From NCBI RefSeq assembly GCF_002188635.1, contig NZ_NINX01000037.1, positions 27,719 to 91,718 of the forward strand: a stretch of DNA of 64,000 bases, read 5' to 3'. The translations under genes were made by a program, and so were the position numbers. Each line of letters opens with the position of its first letter. Position 1 is the stretch's first letter. Origin of the DNA: Pigmentiphaga sp. NML030171. GTDB taxonomy: Bacteria > Pseudomonadota > Gammaproteobacteria > Burkholderiales > Burkholderiaceae_B. Below, piece by piece: positions 26,476-34,509 of this stretch. The notes below the pieces were generated by a model that was not told the DNA's origin, searched no databases, and worked only from the letters and a program-made list of their open reading frames with translations.

Positions 26476-27396
26476 ATGAATTTGACGGTGCGGCAGTTGC
26501 AGGCCTTCGTGCTGGTCTCGCGTCTCGGCAGCTTCACCAAGGCGGCCCACGCCATGCACGTCACGCAGTCGGCACTCAGCCTGCTGGTACGCGAACTCGA
26601 AACGGGACTGGGAACGCGGCTGGTCGACCGCACCACGCGCAGCGTCAACGTCACGGCCGTGGGCCGCGAATTCCTGGCCAGCGCCGAGCGCATCCTGGAC
26701 GACATCGGCCATGCCATCGCCAACGTCGACCAGTGGGTGGCTCATCAGCGCGGGCGCGTGGTCGTGGCTGCGCCGCTCGTGCTGTCCGGCACCCTGCTGC
26801 CGCCGCTGGTCGCGGACTTCCGGGCCGCCCATCCCGGCATCGAGCTCGTCCTGAAGGACTCGCTGCCGGACGAGGTGCTGCCGCAGGTCCGCAGCGGCGC
26901 GGCCGACCTGGGCATAGGAACGTTCCGGCGCACCGAGGCCGAGTTGCGGCACACGCAATTATTCGAGGAATCACTGGTCGCGATATTTCCGGTGGACCAT
27001 CCGTTCGCCCGTGCGCGGCGCCTGCCATGGCGCCGGCTGGAACAGGAGCGCCTGCTGACGCTGCCGCGCGGCAGCGTATTCCGCGAGCTGGCCGAGCGGG
27101 GCTGCAATGCGGCGGGCTTGGCGCTCGATCCGGCGGGGGAAGCGACCTACGTCGGCACGCTGATCGGATTGGTCTCCGCGGGACAAGGGGTGGGCATCGT
27201 GCCCGGCTACGCGACCGCGCTGGCCGACCGGCGGGTCATCGCCTGGAAGCCCTTGCAGGACCCGGTCGTGCGGCGCGAGGTGTCGATCGTGCACCGCGCC
27301 ACCGTGGCGGTCTCGCCCGCGGCGCAGGCCTTCATGGAGTTCGTCCTGGGACACGCCGGCATCCGGCGGCTGCGGCGCGCGTCCGCCAGGGATTGA
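26476..27396 (+). CDS. LysR-family transcriptional regulator
   Basis: This 306-residue protein has a CbbR/CynR-like N-terminus (NLTVRQLQAFVLVSRLGSFTKAAHAMHVTQSALSLLVRELE) and an effector domain with the ...GLVSAGQGVGIVPGYA hinge motif at about 230-246. It is divergent from the broken Bug gene and the GlcG-like gene, which were presumably its targets. It converges on a MarR gene with a 12-base gap. Confidence 0.92.
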   Translation: MNLTVRQLQAFVLVSRLGSFTKAAHAMHVTQSALSLLVRELETGLGTRLVDRTTRSVNVTAVGREFLASAERILDDIGHAIANVDQWVAHQRGRVVVAAPLVLSGTLLPPLVADFRAAHPGIELVLKDSLPDEVLPQVRSGAADLGIGTFRRTEAELRHTQLFEESLVAIFPVDHPFARARRLPWRRLEQERLLTLPRGSVFRELAERGCNAAGLALDPAGEATYVGTLIGLVSAGQGVGIVPGYATALADRRVIAWKPLQDPVVRREVSIVHRATVAVSPAAQAFMEFVLGHAGIRRLRRASARD

Positions 27397-27408
27397 CAAG
27401 GACGCCGT

Positions 27409-27870
27409 TCAGTCCGTCTCGCCGTCGTCGAAGCGTGCGAGCAGCCGGGTCAGCAAGGGCTTGATCGCGCGCAATTCCTCCAGGTGCGCCGCCGACAGCT
27501 CCTCCAGCAGTTGCTCGGCATGCGCGGTCAGCACGAGCCGGACCTTGCGTCCGTCCTCGGGGTCCGCCATGCGCGCGACCAGGTCCATGCGCACCAGCCG
27601 TCCGGCCAGCTCCGCGGCCGAATGCGGCTTGATCAGCAGGCGCTCGGCGATCTCCCCCACGTACAGTCCGTCGCGCCCCGGCGCGCCCTTTATCGCCAGC
27701 AGCGCCTGATGCTGCTGCGGCGCGAGGCCGATGGCATGCGCCGCGTCCTCGCTGAATGCGATGAACCGGCGCAAGGCATAGCGGAACTCGGCCAGCAGCG
27801 CATAGTCGGCCGTCGACAGGCTGGGCCGCGCGGCGCGCGACGAGGAAGCGGTCTTCTTCACCCGGGGCAT
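27409..27870 (-). CDS. MarR-family transcriptional regulator
   Basis: This 153-residue protein has a winged helix at about residues 60-120 (LYVGEIAERLLIKPHSAAELAGRLVRMDLVARMADPEDGRKVRLVLT) containing the DGRKVRL wing. It is divergent from the ClC channel gene. A 10-5-10 dyad at 27875-27899 starts five bases upstream of its ATG, so autorepression and control of the channel gene are likely. Confidence 0.9.
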   Translation of the reverse strand: MPRVKKTASSSRAARPSLSTADYALLAEFRYALRRFIAFSEDAAHAIGLAPQQHQALLAIKGAPGRDGLYVGEIAERLLIKPHSAAELAGRLVRMDLVARMADPEDGRKVRLVLTAHAEQLLEELSAAHLEELRAIKPLLTRLLARFDDGETD

Positions 27871-27874
27871 TCTA

Positions 27875-27899
27875 ATATATGTCGTGGTACGATATATAT
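27875..27899. promoter_or_regulatory. MarR operator candidate
   Basis: Arms ATATATGTCG (27875-27884) and CGATATATAT (27890-27899) pair at nine of ten positions around five bases. The site abuts the MarR start codon and lies 43 bases before the ClC start, so binding would block both directions. Confidence 0.65.
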
Positions 27900-27941
27900 G
27901 GCGATCCCAAGCCCGGGGCGCCCCTTCCCTGCCTCTTCATC

Positions 27942-29738
27942 ATGTCTCATTCCGTACCCTCTACCCGGCTCGGCGATTTCACGACCGACCGCCGAGTCCT
28001 GCTGCTCATGGCCCTGGCCGCCGCCATCGGCCTGTGCAGCGTCGGCGCCGCATGGCTGCTGCTGCGGCTGATCACGCTGTGCACCAACCTCGCCTACTAC
28101 GGCCGCCTGTCGCTCGAAGACCTGCCCATCGCCGGCACGCCGCTGGGCTGGACCACGGTGTTCGTGCCGGTGCTCGGCTGCCTCATCATCGGCTTCATGG
28201 CGCGCTACGGTTCCGAGAAGATCCGCGGCCACGGCATTCCCGAAGCCATGGAAGCCATCCTGATCGGCCGCAGCCGCATCCAGCCCAAGGTGGCGGTGCT
28301 CAAGCCGTTGTCGTCGGCGGTGTCGATCGGCACCGGCGGCCCGTTCGGCGCCGAAGGGCCGATCATCATGACGGGCGGCGCCATCGGCTCGCTGCTGGCG
28401 CAGATGGTCCACATGAGTTCGGCCGAACGCAAGACGCTGCTGGTGGCCGGCGCCGCTGCCGGAATGACGGCCATCTTCGGCACGCCGGTGGCCGCGCTGC
28501 TGCTGGCGGTGGAGCTGCTGCTGTTCGAATGGAAGCCTCGCAGCTTCCTGCCGGTGGCGGTGGCCGCCGTGGTCGCTGCCGCCGTCCGCCCGCTCGTGAT
28601 GGACGGCGCGCCGCTGTTTCCCTATGCCGGCGCGGTCGACGTCTCGGCCGCGCACGTGGCCGCCTTCGCCGCGCTGGGCATCGCCGCCGGACTGGGATCG
28701 GGCGTGCTGACGACGCTGGTCTACGCCGCCGAGGACGGCTTCGCCAAGCTTCCCATCCACTGGATGTGGTGGCCCGCCATAGGCGGCGTGGTCATCGGGC
28801 TGGGCGGCCTGATCGAACCGGCCGCCCTGGGCGTGGGCTACGACAACATCCGTCACCTGCTGGCCGGCGACCTGGCGCTGCACGCGGTACTGCTCCTGCT
28901 GGCGGTCAAGGTCGTCATCTGGGCCGTGGCGCTGGGTTCGGGCACCTCAGGGGGCGTGCTGGCCCCGCTGCTGATCTTCGGCGGCGCGCTGGGCGCCCTG
29001 GCGACGCCGATCATGCCCGATGCCTCGCCCGGCTTCTGGGCCCTGCTGGGCATGGCGGCGATGATGGGCGGTACCATGCGCGCGCCGCTCACCGCCACGT
29101 TGTTCGCCGTGGAGCTGACCGGCAACTTCGGCGTGATGGTGCCCGTGCTTACCGCCTGCGCGTTCGCCTACGGCGTGACGGTGCTGCTGCTCAAGCGTTC
29201 GATCCTGACCGAGAAGATCGCCCGGCGCGGCCATCACGTCACCCGCGAATATCATGTGGACCCGTTCGATCTCGTGCGGGTGGCCGACCTGATGACACGG
29301 CAGGTGGAAACGCTGCCAGCCTCGATGACGGTCGGCGAAGCGGTGGAACACTTCACCACGCTGGAGCGCCGCCACACCAGCTACCCTGTGGTCGATGCGC
29401 AGGGCGTGGTCGTGGGCGAGGTCACCCGCGCCGACAGCCTGGCCTGGACGGTCGAGCAGGAGAACCGCGACCAGCCCATGGGCGAACTGCTGGCCGACCG
29501 GGAACTTCTGGTCGCCTATCCGGACGAACTCGCCAGCCAGTTGGCCGACCGCATGGCGCTCGCCGGCGTGGGACGGGTGCCCATCGTCGACCGCGCCAAC
29601 GGGAAGCTGGTGGGGCTCGTGGGCCGCAAGGACCTGTTGCGGCTGCGAGCGCTGCGCCTGGCTGAAGAGCGCGATCGCATGGCCTATTTCCGATGGAGCG
29701 CGGACACCGGTCGCCAGTCCACTCACGACATCCGATAA
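27942..29738 (+). CDS. ClC-family chloride channel/transporter with tandem CBS domains
   Basis: This 598-residue inner-membrane protein carries ClC anion-binding motifs: GHGIPEA near 97-102, GTGGPFGAEGPII at 130-142 with the gating-type Glu138, and GTSGGVLAP later. A C-terminal CBS pair covers roughly residues 460-580 (VADLMTRQVETLPASMTV; HTSYPVVDAQGVVVGEVTR; GRVPIVDRANGKLVGLVGRKDLLR). Most bacterial ClC proteins lack CBS domains, so nucleotide regulation is possible. The ATG at 27942 is used because an earlier ATG at 27879 lies inside the operator. dacC follows after three bases. Confidence 0.93.
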   Translation: MSHSVPSTRLGDFTTDRRVLLLMALAAAIGLCSVGAAWLLLRLITLCTNLAYYGRLSLEDLPIAGTPLGWTTVFVPVLGCLIIGFMARYGSEKIRGHGIPEAMEAILIGRSRIQPKVAVLKPLSSAVSIGTGGPFGAEGPIIMTGGAIGSLLAQMVHMSSAERKTLLVAGAAAGMTAIFGTPVAALLLAVELLLFEWKPRSFLPVAVAAVVAAAVRPLVMDGAPLFPYAGAVDVSAAHVAAFAALGIAAGLGSGVLTTLVYAAEDGFAKLPIHWMWWPAIGGVVIGLGGLIEPAALGVGYDNIRHLLAGDLALHAVLLLLAVKVVIWAVALGSGTSGGVLAPLLIFGGALGALATPIMPDASPGFWALLGMAAMMGGTMRAPLTATLFAVELTGNFGVMVPVLTACAFAYGVTVLLLKRSILTEKIARRGHHVTREYHVDPFDLVRVADLMTRQVETLPASMTVGEAVEHFTTLERRHTSYPVVDAQGVVVGEVTRADSLAWTVEQENRDQPMGELLADRELLVAYPDELASQLADRMALAGVGRVPIVDRANGKLVGLVGRKDLLRLRALRLAEERDRMAYFRWSADTGRQSTHDIR

Positions 29739-29741
29739 GAC

Positions 29742-30911
29742 ATGCCCATCTCGAAGATGGTGGCGGCGCTGGCCTGCGCCCTCTGCATCGCCGCCGCCCA
29801 CGCCCAGCCCTCGCCCGCCGCCGTCCCCGTTCCTGGGCTGCCCGCCCGCGCCTGGCTGCTCCTGGATGCGACCAGCGGCCAGGTACTGGGCGCGCACGAT
29901 CCGGACAAGCGCATCGAGCCGGCCTCGCTCACCAAGATGATGACGGCCTACGTCGTGTTCCAGGCCCTGCGCGACCATGCCGTCGGCCGCGACACGCGGG
30001 TCACGGTCTCGACGCGGGCGTGGAAGGTGGCGCCGGGAAGCTCCCGCATGTTCCTCGAACCCGGCAAGCAGGCCACGATAGACGAGTTGCTGTACGGGCT
30101 GCTGGTGCAATCGGGCAACGACGCCGCGATCGCGCTGGCCGAGGGCGTCGCCGGCTCGGTCGAGGCTTTCGTCGAACGCATGAACCAGGAGGCGGGGGAA
30201 CTGGGCCTGGCCTCGACCCACTTCTCCAATCCGCACGGCCTGCCCGATCCGCAGACGTATTCGACCGCGCGCGACCTGTCCGTGCTGGCGGCCCGGATCG
30301 TGCGCGACTTTCCCGACCTGGCCGGCACCTACGATGCCACCCGGCAGTACACCTACAACGGCATCACGCAGCCCAATCGCAACCGCCTGCTGTGGCTGGA
30401 CGCCAGCGTGGACGGCATGAAGACGGGCCATACGGAGTCGGCGGGATACAGTCTCGTGGCGACCGCGCGGCGCGCCAGCGGCAGTATCCAGCGGCGGCTG
30501 ATCTCGGTCGTGGTCGGCACCGCCTCGGACCGCAACCGCACCCGGCAGAGCCGCGAACTGCTGGAGTGGGGTTTCCGCAATTTCGAAACGGTGCGGCTTT
30601 ACGCGGGCGGCGACGCGGTCGGTTCGCCGCGGGTCTGGAAAGGCGCGCGCTCGGCCGTGCCCATGGGGTTCCAGCGCGACACCTACATTACCGTGCGCCC
30701 GGGAGCACGGATAGAGCGCATCCTGCATCCGGCCTCGCCCCTGATCGCACCGCTGGCGGCGGGACAACGCGTGGGCGAACTCGAGGTGCGCGTCGACGGC
30801 GAACCGGCCCGTCGCCTGCCGCTGGTCGCCCTCCAGCCGGTGCCGGCGGCATCGTGGTTCGGACGCGCCTGGGACGGGCTGCGCCTGTGGCTGCACGGGC
30901 TGGGCGCCTGA
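29742..30911 (+). CDS. dacC: D-alanyl-D-alanine carboxypeptidase (PBP5/6 type)
   Basis: This 389-residue secreted penicillin-binding protein has a signal peptide ending AAAHAQ at about residue 22. Catalytic motifs are SLTK (Ser62, Lys65), SGN (124-126) and KTG (227-229). A C-terminal beta-rich PBP5 domain (about 275-360) and an amphipathic tail ending FGRAWDGLRLWLHGLGA, for inner-membrane attachment, follow. It removes the terminal D-Ala from peptidoglycan pentapeptides. The symbol is approximate, as PBP5/PBP6 homologues are hard to separate by eye. Confidence 0.93.
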   Translation: MPISKMVAALACALCIAAAHAQPSPAAVPVPGLPARAWLLLDATSGQVLGAHDPDKRIEPASLTKMMTAYVVFQALRDHAVGRDTRVTVSTRAWKVAPGSSRMFLEPGKQATIDELLYGLLVQSGNDAAIALAEGVAGSVEAFVERMNQEAGELGLASTHFSNPHGLPDPQTYSTARDLSVLAARIVRDFPDLAGTYDATRQYTYNGITQPNRNRLLWLDASVDGMKTGHTESAGYSLVATARRASGSIQRRLISVVVGTASDRNRTRQSRELLEWGFRNFETVRLYAGGDAVGSPRVWKGARSAVPMGFQRDTYITVRPGARIERILHPASPLIAPLAAGQRVGELEVRVDGEPARRLPLVALQPVPAASWFGRAWDGLRLWLHGLGA

Positions 30912-30998
30912 GGCCCGCACGGATTTTGCAGCGGATGCCCCGCATGGTAGGCTGGGCAAAAACAAGGCAGCGGGCCTCGCGGTCCCGCTCCATGGCAG

Positions 30999-32630
30999 AT
31001 GACATCCGTTCCAGCGCAGTCCCCTCCGTCCGATACGCCGGCCGGCCAAGCCCGGCGCGGCGGAACGATCTCGATACGCATCGGCCTGCTTGCCCTGGTC
31101 GTCGTCTGTACGCTCCCCGCCACGCTGGTGGCGGGCCTCGCGGTGTACGAGACCTACGCGCTGCGCAAGACCCGCATCTACGAAACCACCGTCCTGGCCG
31201 CCCGCAGCCTGGCCGCCGACCTGGACCAGGAAGTGGAAGGAATCGGCTCCGGCCTGCGCGTGCTGGCAAGCTCCACCGACCTGGTGCGCGCGGACCTGGC
31301 CTCGTTCCACCAGCGGGCCATCGAAGCGCTCAAGTACCAGGACATCGACCGCTACGTCCTGACGGACACCCGCGGCAACGAGGTGCTGGATACTTCGGAG
31401 CCCTATCCCGGCGTCCTCCCGCCGCCCGTCAGGCTACCCGACCTGCCCCAGGTCTCCAGCGGCGGCAGCCATCCGCTCGTTGCAAGGCTGGGGCCACCTC
31501 GGGAGGGCCGGGGCCTCACCATCATCGTCGGCGTACCCGTCCTGATCGACGGCGAAGCGCGCTATCTGCTTTTCGCCGACCTGGGTTCTGACCGCCTAAG
31601 CGCCCTGATGACCCGCCACGCCCTGGGCGAAGGCTGGGTGGCCGCCCTGCTCGACCGCGACGCGACCATCCTGGGACGGACCCGCGACGAAGCGCGTTTC
31701 GTCGGGCAGCGGGCGGTGTCCTCGCTGGCCGACGCCGTGCGCCGTGAACGCGAAGGTACGCTGCAAAGCCTGACCAAGGAGGGGATTCCCGTCCTGACGG
31801 CGTTCAGCCGCCTGGCCACGACCCAATGGACCGTCGCCGTGGGGGCGCCCGCCGCGGCCTTCACCACCGACCTATACCGGGCCATGGCCTGGGTGGCGGG
31901 CGGCGGCCTGCTGGCCATCCTGTTCGGACTGGGCCTGGCCTATCAGCTGGCACGCCGGATCGAACAGGCGGTGGGCAACCTCGTGGAACCCGCCCTGGCG
32001 CTGGGCGCCGGCCACCGTGTCAGCGTGGCGCCACCACACTTCAAGGAAACGGCGGCCGTGGCCGATGCCATCGAGCACGCCGCCGGTACGCTCGAGCACG
32101 CCCGCCAGCTTGCCTATTACGACCCGCTCACCCAGTTGAGCAACCGGGTCCTGTTCGCGGAACTGGCCCGGCGCGCGATCGCCGCCGCGCAACGGTCCCG
32201 GGCGTCGCTGGCCCTGGTCGCCGTGGACCTCGATCATTTCAAGACCGTCAACGACGTCCATGGCCACGGCACGGGGGATACCGTGCTGCAGATCGCCGCG
32301 CGCCGCATGGCCGACGCCGTGCGCCATTCGGACGTGGTGGCGCGCTACGGCGGCGACGAGTTCATGGTGCTGCTGGACGGCGCGGGCCCGGCCGCCGCCG
32401 AGACCGTGGCCAACAGCCTGGTGGCGGTGCTGTCCGAACCCTATCCGGGCGTCTCGCCCCAGGTAGGCGCCTCGGCGGGCATCGCGGTCTTCCCGCACTC
32501 CGGCACCTCGCTGGAAGAACTGATCAGCCGCGCCGACGCGGCGCTGTATGCCGCCAAGTCGCGCGGCAGGAACCAGGCGGTGCTCGATCCTGAAGCCCAG
32601 GACCGCGCCCCGGAACGCTCGCTGTTCTGA
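30999..32630 (+). CDS. membrane-bound diguanylate cyclase (GGDEF) with periplasmic sensor
   Basis: This 543-residue protein has an N-terminal membrane segment at about 25-50, a periplasmic Cache-like sensor to about residue 285, a second membrane segment (AMAWVAGGGLLAILFGLGLAYQLA) and a GGDEF domain in the C-terminal third. The active motif GGDEF is at 451-455. An allosteric I-site R442-x-x-D445 stands exactly five residues before it, so the enzyme should make c-di-GMP with product inhibition. It lies 6 kb before the cellulose operon and could feed the BcsA PilZ domain. No Shine-Dalgarno is obvious, so the start could be further in. Confidence 0.92.
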   Translation: MTSVPAQSPPSDTPAGQARRGGTISIRIGLLALVVVCTLPATLVAGLAVYETYALRKTRIYETTVLAARSLAADLDQEVEGIGSGLRVLASSTDLVRADLASFHQRAIEALKYQDIDRYVLTDTRGNEVLDTSEPYPGVLPPPVRLPDLPQVSSGGSHPLVARLGPPREGRGLTIIVGVPVLIDGEARYLLFADLGSDRLSALMTRHALGEGWVAALLDRDATILGRTRDEARFVGQRAVSSLADAVRREREGTLQSLTKEGIPVLTAFSRLATTQWTVAVGAPAAAFTTDLYRAMAWVAGGGLLAILFGLGLAYQLARRIEQAVGNLVEPALALGAGHRVSVAPPHFKETAAVADAIEHAAGTLEHARQLAYYDPLTQLSNRVLFAELARRAIAAAQRSRASLALVAVDLDHFKTVNDVHGHGTGDTVLQIAARRMADAVRHSDVVARYGGDEFMVLLDGAGPAAAETVANSLVAVLSEPYPGVSPQVGASAGIAVFPHSGTSLEELISRADAALYAAKSRGRNQAVLDPEAQDRAPERSLF

Positions 32631-32729
32631 TCCTTCTTACATCCGGTTGCCGGCGCGGCCGCCGCCGCCTGCTACCGTTGGCGGGAAGCGCCATGCCTCG
32701 CGCGGGCGCCGGCAACCGGAGCAGCCATC

Positions 32730-33173
32730 ATGAAGACCGCCGCCTTCGCATGCCTCGCAGCCGTGCTCATCGCCGGCTGCGGCACGCCGTCCAGGGAACA
32801 CGACACGCCAGCCGCCAGCCCCGTCGTCGACGGGCACAACGCCCGCAACGCGCTGGACTGGGACGGCGTCTACGAGGGCACGCTGCCCTGCGCCGACTGC
32901 CCCGGCATCCGGACCCGGCTCACGCTGCGCCAGGATGGCCGCTACGAGCTGGAGACCCAGTATCTCGACCGTCAGCCGCGCGTCGACCGCGTCGAGGGCA
33001 GCTTCACATGGCAGCCCGACGGCACCCGCATCACCCTGGACCAGGCCGCGGGCGGCAGGCAGTACTTCGTGGCCGAGGGACGGCTCATCCAGCTCTACAT
33101 GGACGGCACGCGTCCCCAGGGGCCGCTGGCCGGCAACCATGAATTGCAGAAGGTGGAAAATACCGGCCGCTAA
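32730..33173 (+). CDS. NlpE-like lipoprotein
   Basis: This 147-residue lipoprotein has signal sequence MKTAAFACLAAVLIAGC, with a lipobox ending at Cys17. The NlpE N-domain signature WDGVYEGTLPCADCPGIRTRLTLRQDGRYEL contains the CxxC pair. E. coli NlpE signals surface and copper stress through Cpx; this shorter form has only the N-terminal beta-barrel domain. It stands alone between the cyclase and a MASE1 protein, so its role is inferred from the fold. Confidence 0.85.
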   Translation: MKTAAFACLAAVLIAGCGTPSREHDTPAASPVVDGHNARNALDWDGVYEGTLPCADCPGIRTRLTLRQDGRYELETQYLDRQPRVDRVEGSFTWQPDGTRITLDQAAGGRQYFVAEGRLIQLYMDGTRPQGPLAGNHELQKVENTGR

Positions 33174-33180
33174 GCGGCCG
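33164..33180 (+). terminator. GC hairpin at the end of the NlpE-like gene
   Basis: CGGCCGC (33164-33170) and GCGGCCG (33174-33180) pair perfectly with the stop codon TAA as the loop. No run of T follows, so it may stabilise or weakly end the transcript rather than act as a full terminator. Confidence 0.35.
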
Positions 33181-33256
33181 TGTCATCGTTTGTCCTTATA
33201 CTTTCGCCTGGGCAGAGCCGCTTCGAAGGCCACAAGAACAACCACCGGGAACCGCC

Positions 33257-34501
33257 ATGTCTTTTGCCAGCTTGCTTGGACGCATCGCGCTCTGGGCCGC
33301 GCTCTACGTGGCCTGCGCCTATCTGTCGTTCGCCCTGGACGATCCCGTCACCCAGGTGTCCTTCGTCTGGTTCCCCGCCGGCGTCGCTGTCGCCGCCTTC
33401 TTCGCCATGCCGCGCGCGGCCTGGGCGGCCCTGACCGCCGCGCTGTTCGCCGCCGACCTGGCGCTGTCCGCACTGACCGGCCATCCCCTCATCCCCTCGG
33501 CCTGGCTCGCCGGCCTGTCGCTCGCCTCCACGCTCGGCATCGCCTGGCTGTCGCAGCGCTATGCGCAGGGGCGGGACGACTTGCACGCGGTGCTCGGATG
33601 GGTGGCCGTCACCTTCGTGGTCAGCGCCGTCGCCGCGGTTTGCGGCAGCGCGGGACTGGCGCTGATCAAGCACGAAGTCCTGTGGGAAGCCGTCTCCGAC
33701 CTGGCGTGGATATGGTGGGCCGCCACCGTGACCGGCGTGCTGTTCGGCGTCTCGGTGCTGATGGGATTCATGGGCTTTCGCACGATCGAGGCGCCGCCGG
33801 GTCCCATCGGCCGTACCGTGGGCATTGCCGCGTGGCTGCTGCTGGCGGCCATGACCTGGTACGTGTTCGGCGTGCACCGCCCGTCCATGTCCGAGGCGCC
33901 GCTGCTGCTGGGACTGGCCTGCATTCCGCTGGCGCTGGCCACCGTGGCCACGCTCAGCGGCGGCAACCGCATGGGTTCGCTGGCCGTGCTGACCATGGCG
34001 GCCATCGTCATCTATCACTCCAACGCCGGGCGCGGCCCTTTCTTCCTGCGCGGCTTCCTGCCGGGCGAGCCCCTGCTGCTTGCCCAGTGCTATCTCGTGT
34101 CGGTCGCCATGCTGCAGGTCTTCGTGCGGGTGCTGACCCGTGGCATCCGGCGCCCGCGCACGGCCGGCGCGGACGGCACCGGCGGCCGCGAGACCCTGTA
34201 CCGGCTGGATCTCGCCTCCGGCACCATCGTCTGGGACGCGCCGCCCGACGCCCGCCCCGGCCCCGGGACCCTGGATGAAGTGCTGCGGCAGGTCCATCCG
34301 GACGACCGCCAGGGCTTGCGGGACCGCCTGCGCGCCGCCGACGGGACGCCGGGGCTGGAGCGCCCCTTCCCCTTCCGCCTGGCGACCGCGCCCGATCAGT
34401 GGACGACGGTCGTCGACCTGAACCGGGGGGCCATGATGGGGCCCGACGGCGCTTTCATCATCGGCAGCTGGCGGCTGCCCACCCCGCACCACGGCGCATA
34501 A
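33257..34501 (+). CDS. MASE1-domain membrane sensor with PAS-like tail and no output domain
   Basis: This 414-residue protein has eight or so hydrophobic segments over residues 1-290 and the MASE1 features LSFALDDPVTQVSFVWFPAGVAVAAFF and WIWWAATVTGVLFGVSVLM. About 110 soluble residues follow that read like a PAS domain (LYRLDLASGTIVWDAPPDA, LDEVLRQVHPDDRQGLRDRLR). MASE1 normally precedes GGDEF, EAL or histidine kinase domains; here the protein stops after the PAS-like part. It may signal through a partner, or be a trimmed relic. The next gene starts eight bases later. Confidence 0.75.
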   Translation: MSFASLLGRIALWAALYVACAYLSFALDDPVTQVSFVWFPAGVAVAAFFAMPRAAWAALTAALFAADLALSALTGHPLIPSAWLAGLSLASTLGIAWLSQRYAQGRDDLHAVLGWVAVTFVVSAVAAVCGSAGLALIKHEVLWEAVSDLAWIWWAATVTGVLFGVSVLMGFMGFRTIEAPPGPIGRTVGIAAWLLLAAMTWYVFGVHRPSMSEAPLLLGLACIPLALATVATLSGGNRMGSLAVLTMAAIVIYHSNAGRGPFFLRGFLPGEPLLLAQCYLVSVAMLQVFVRVLTRGIRRPRTAGADGTGGRETLYRLDLASGTIVWDAPPDARPGPGTLDEVLRQVHPDDRQGLRDRLRAADGTPGLERPFPFRLATAPDQWTTVVDLNRGAMMGPDGAFIIGSWRLPTPHHGA

Positions 34502-34509
34502 GGGAAACC

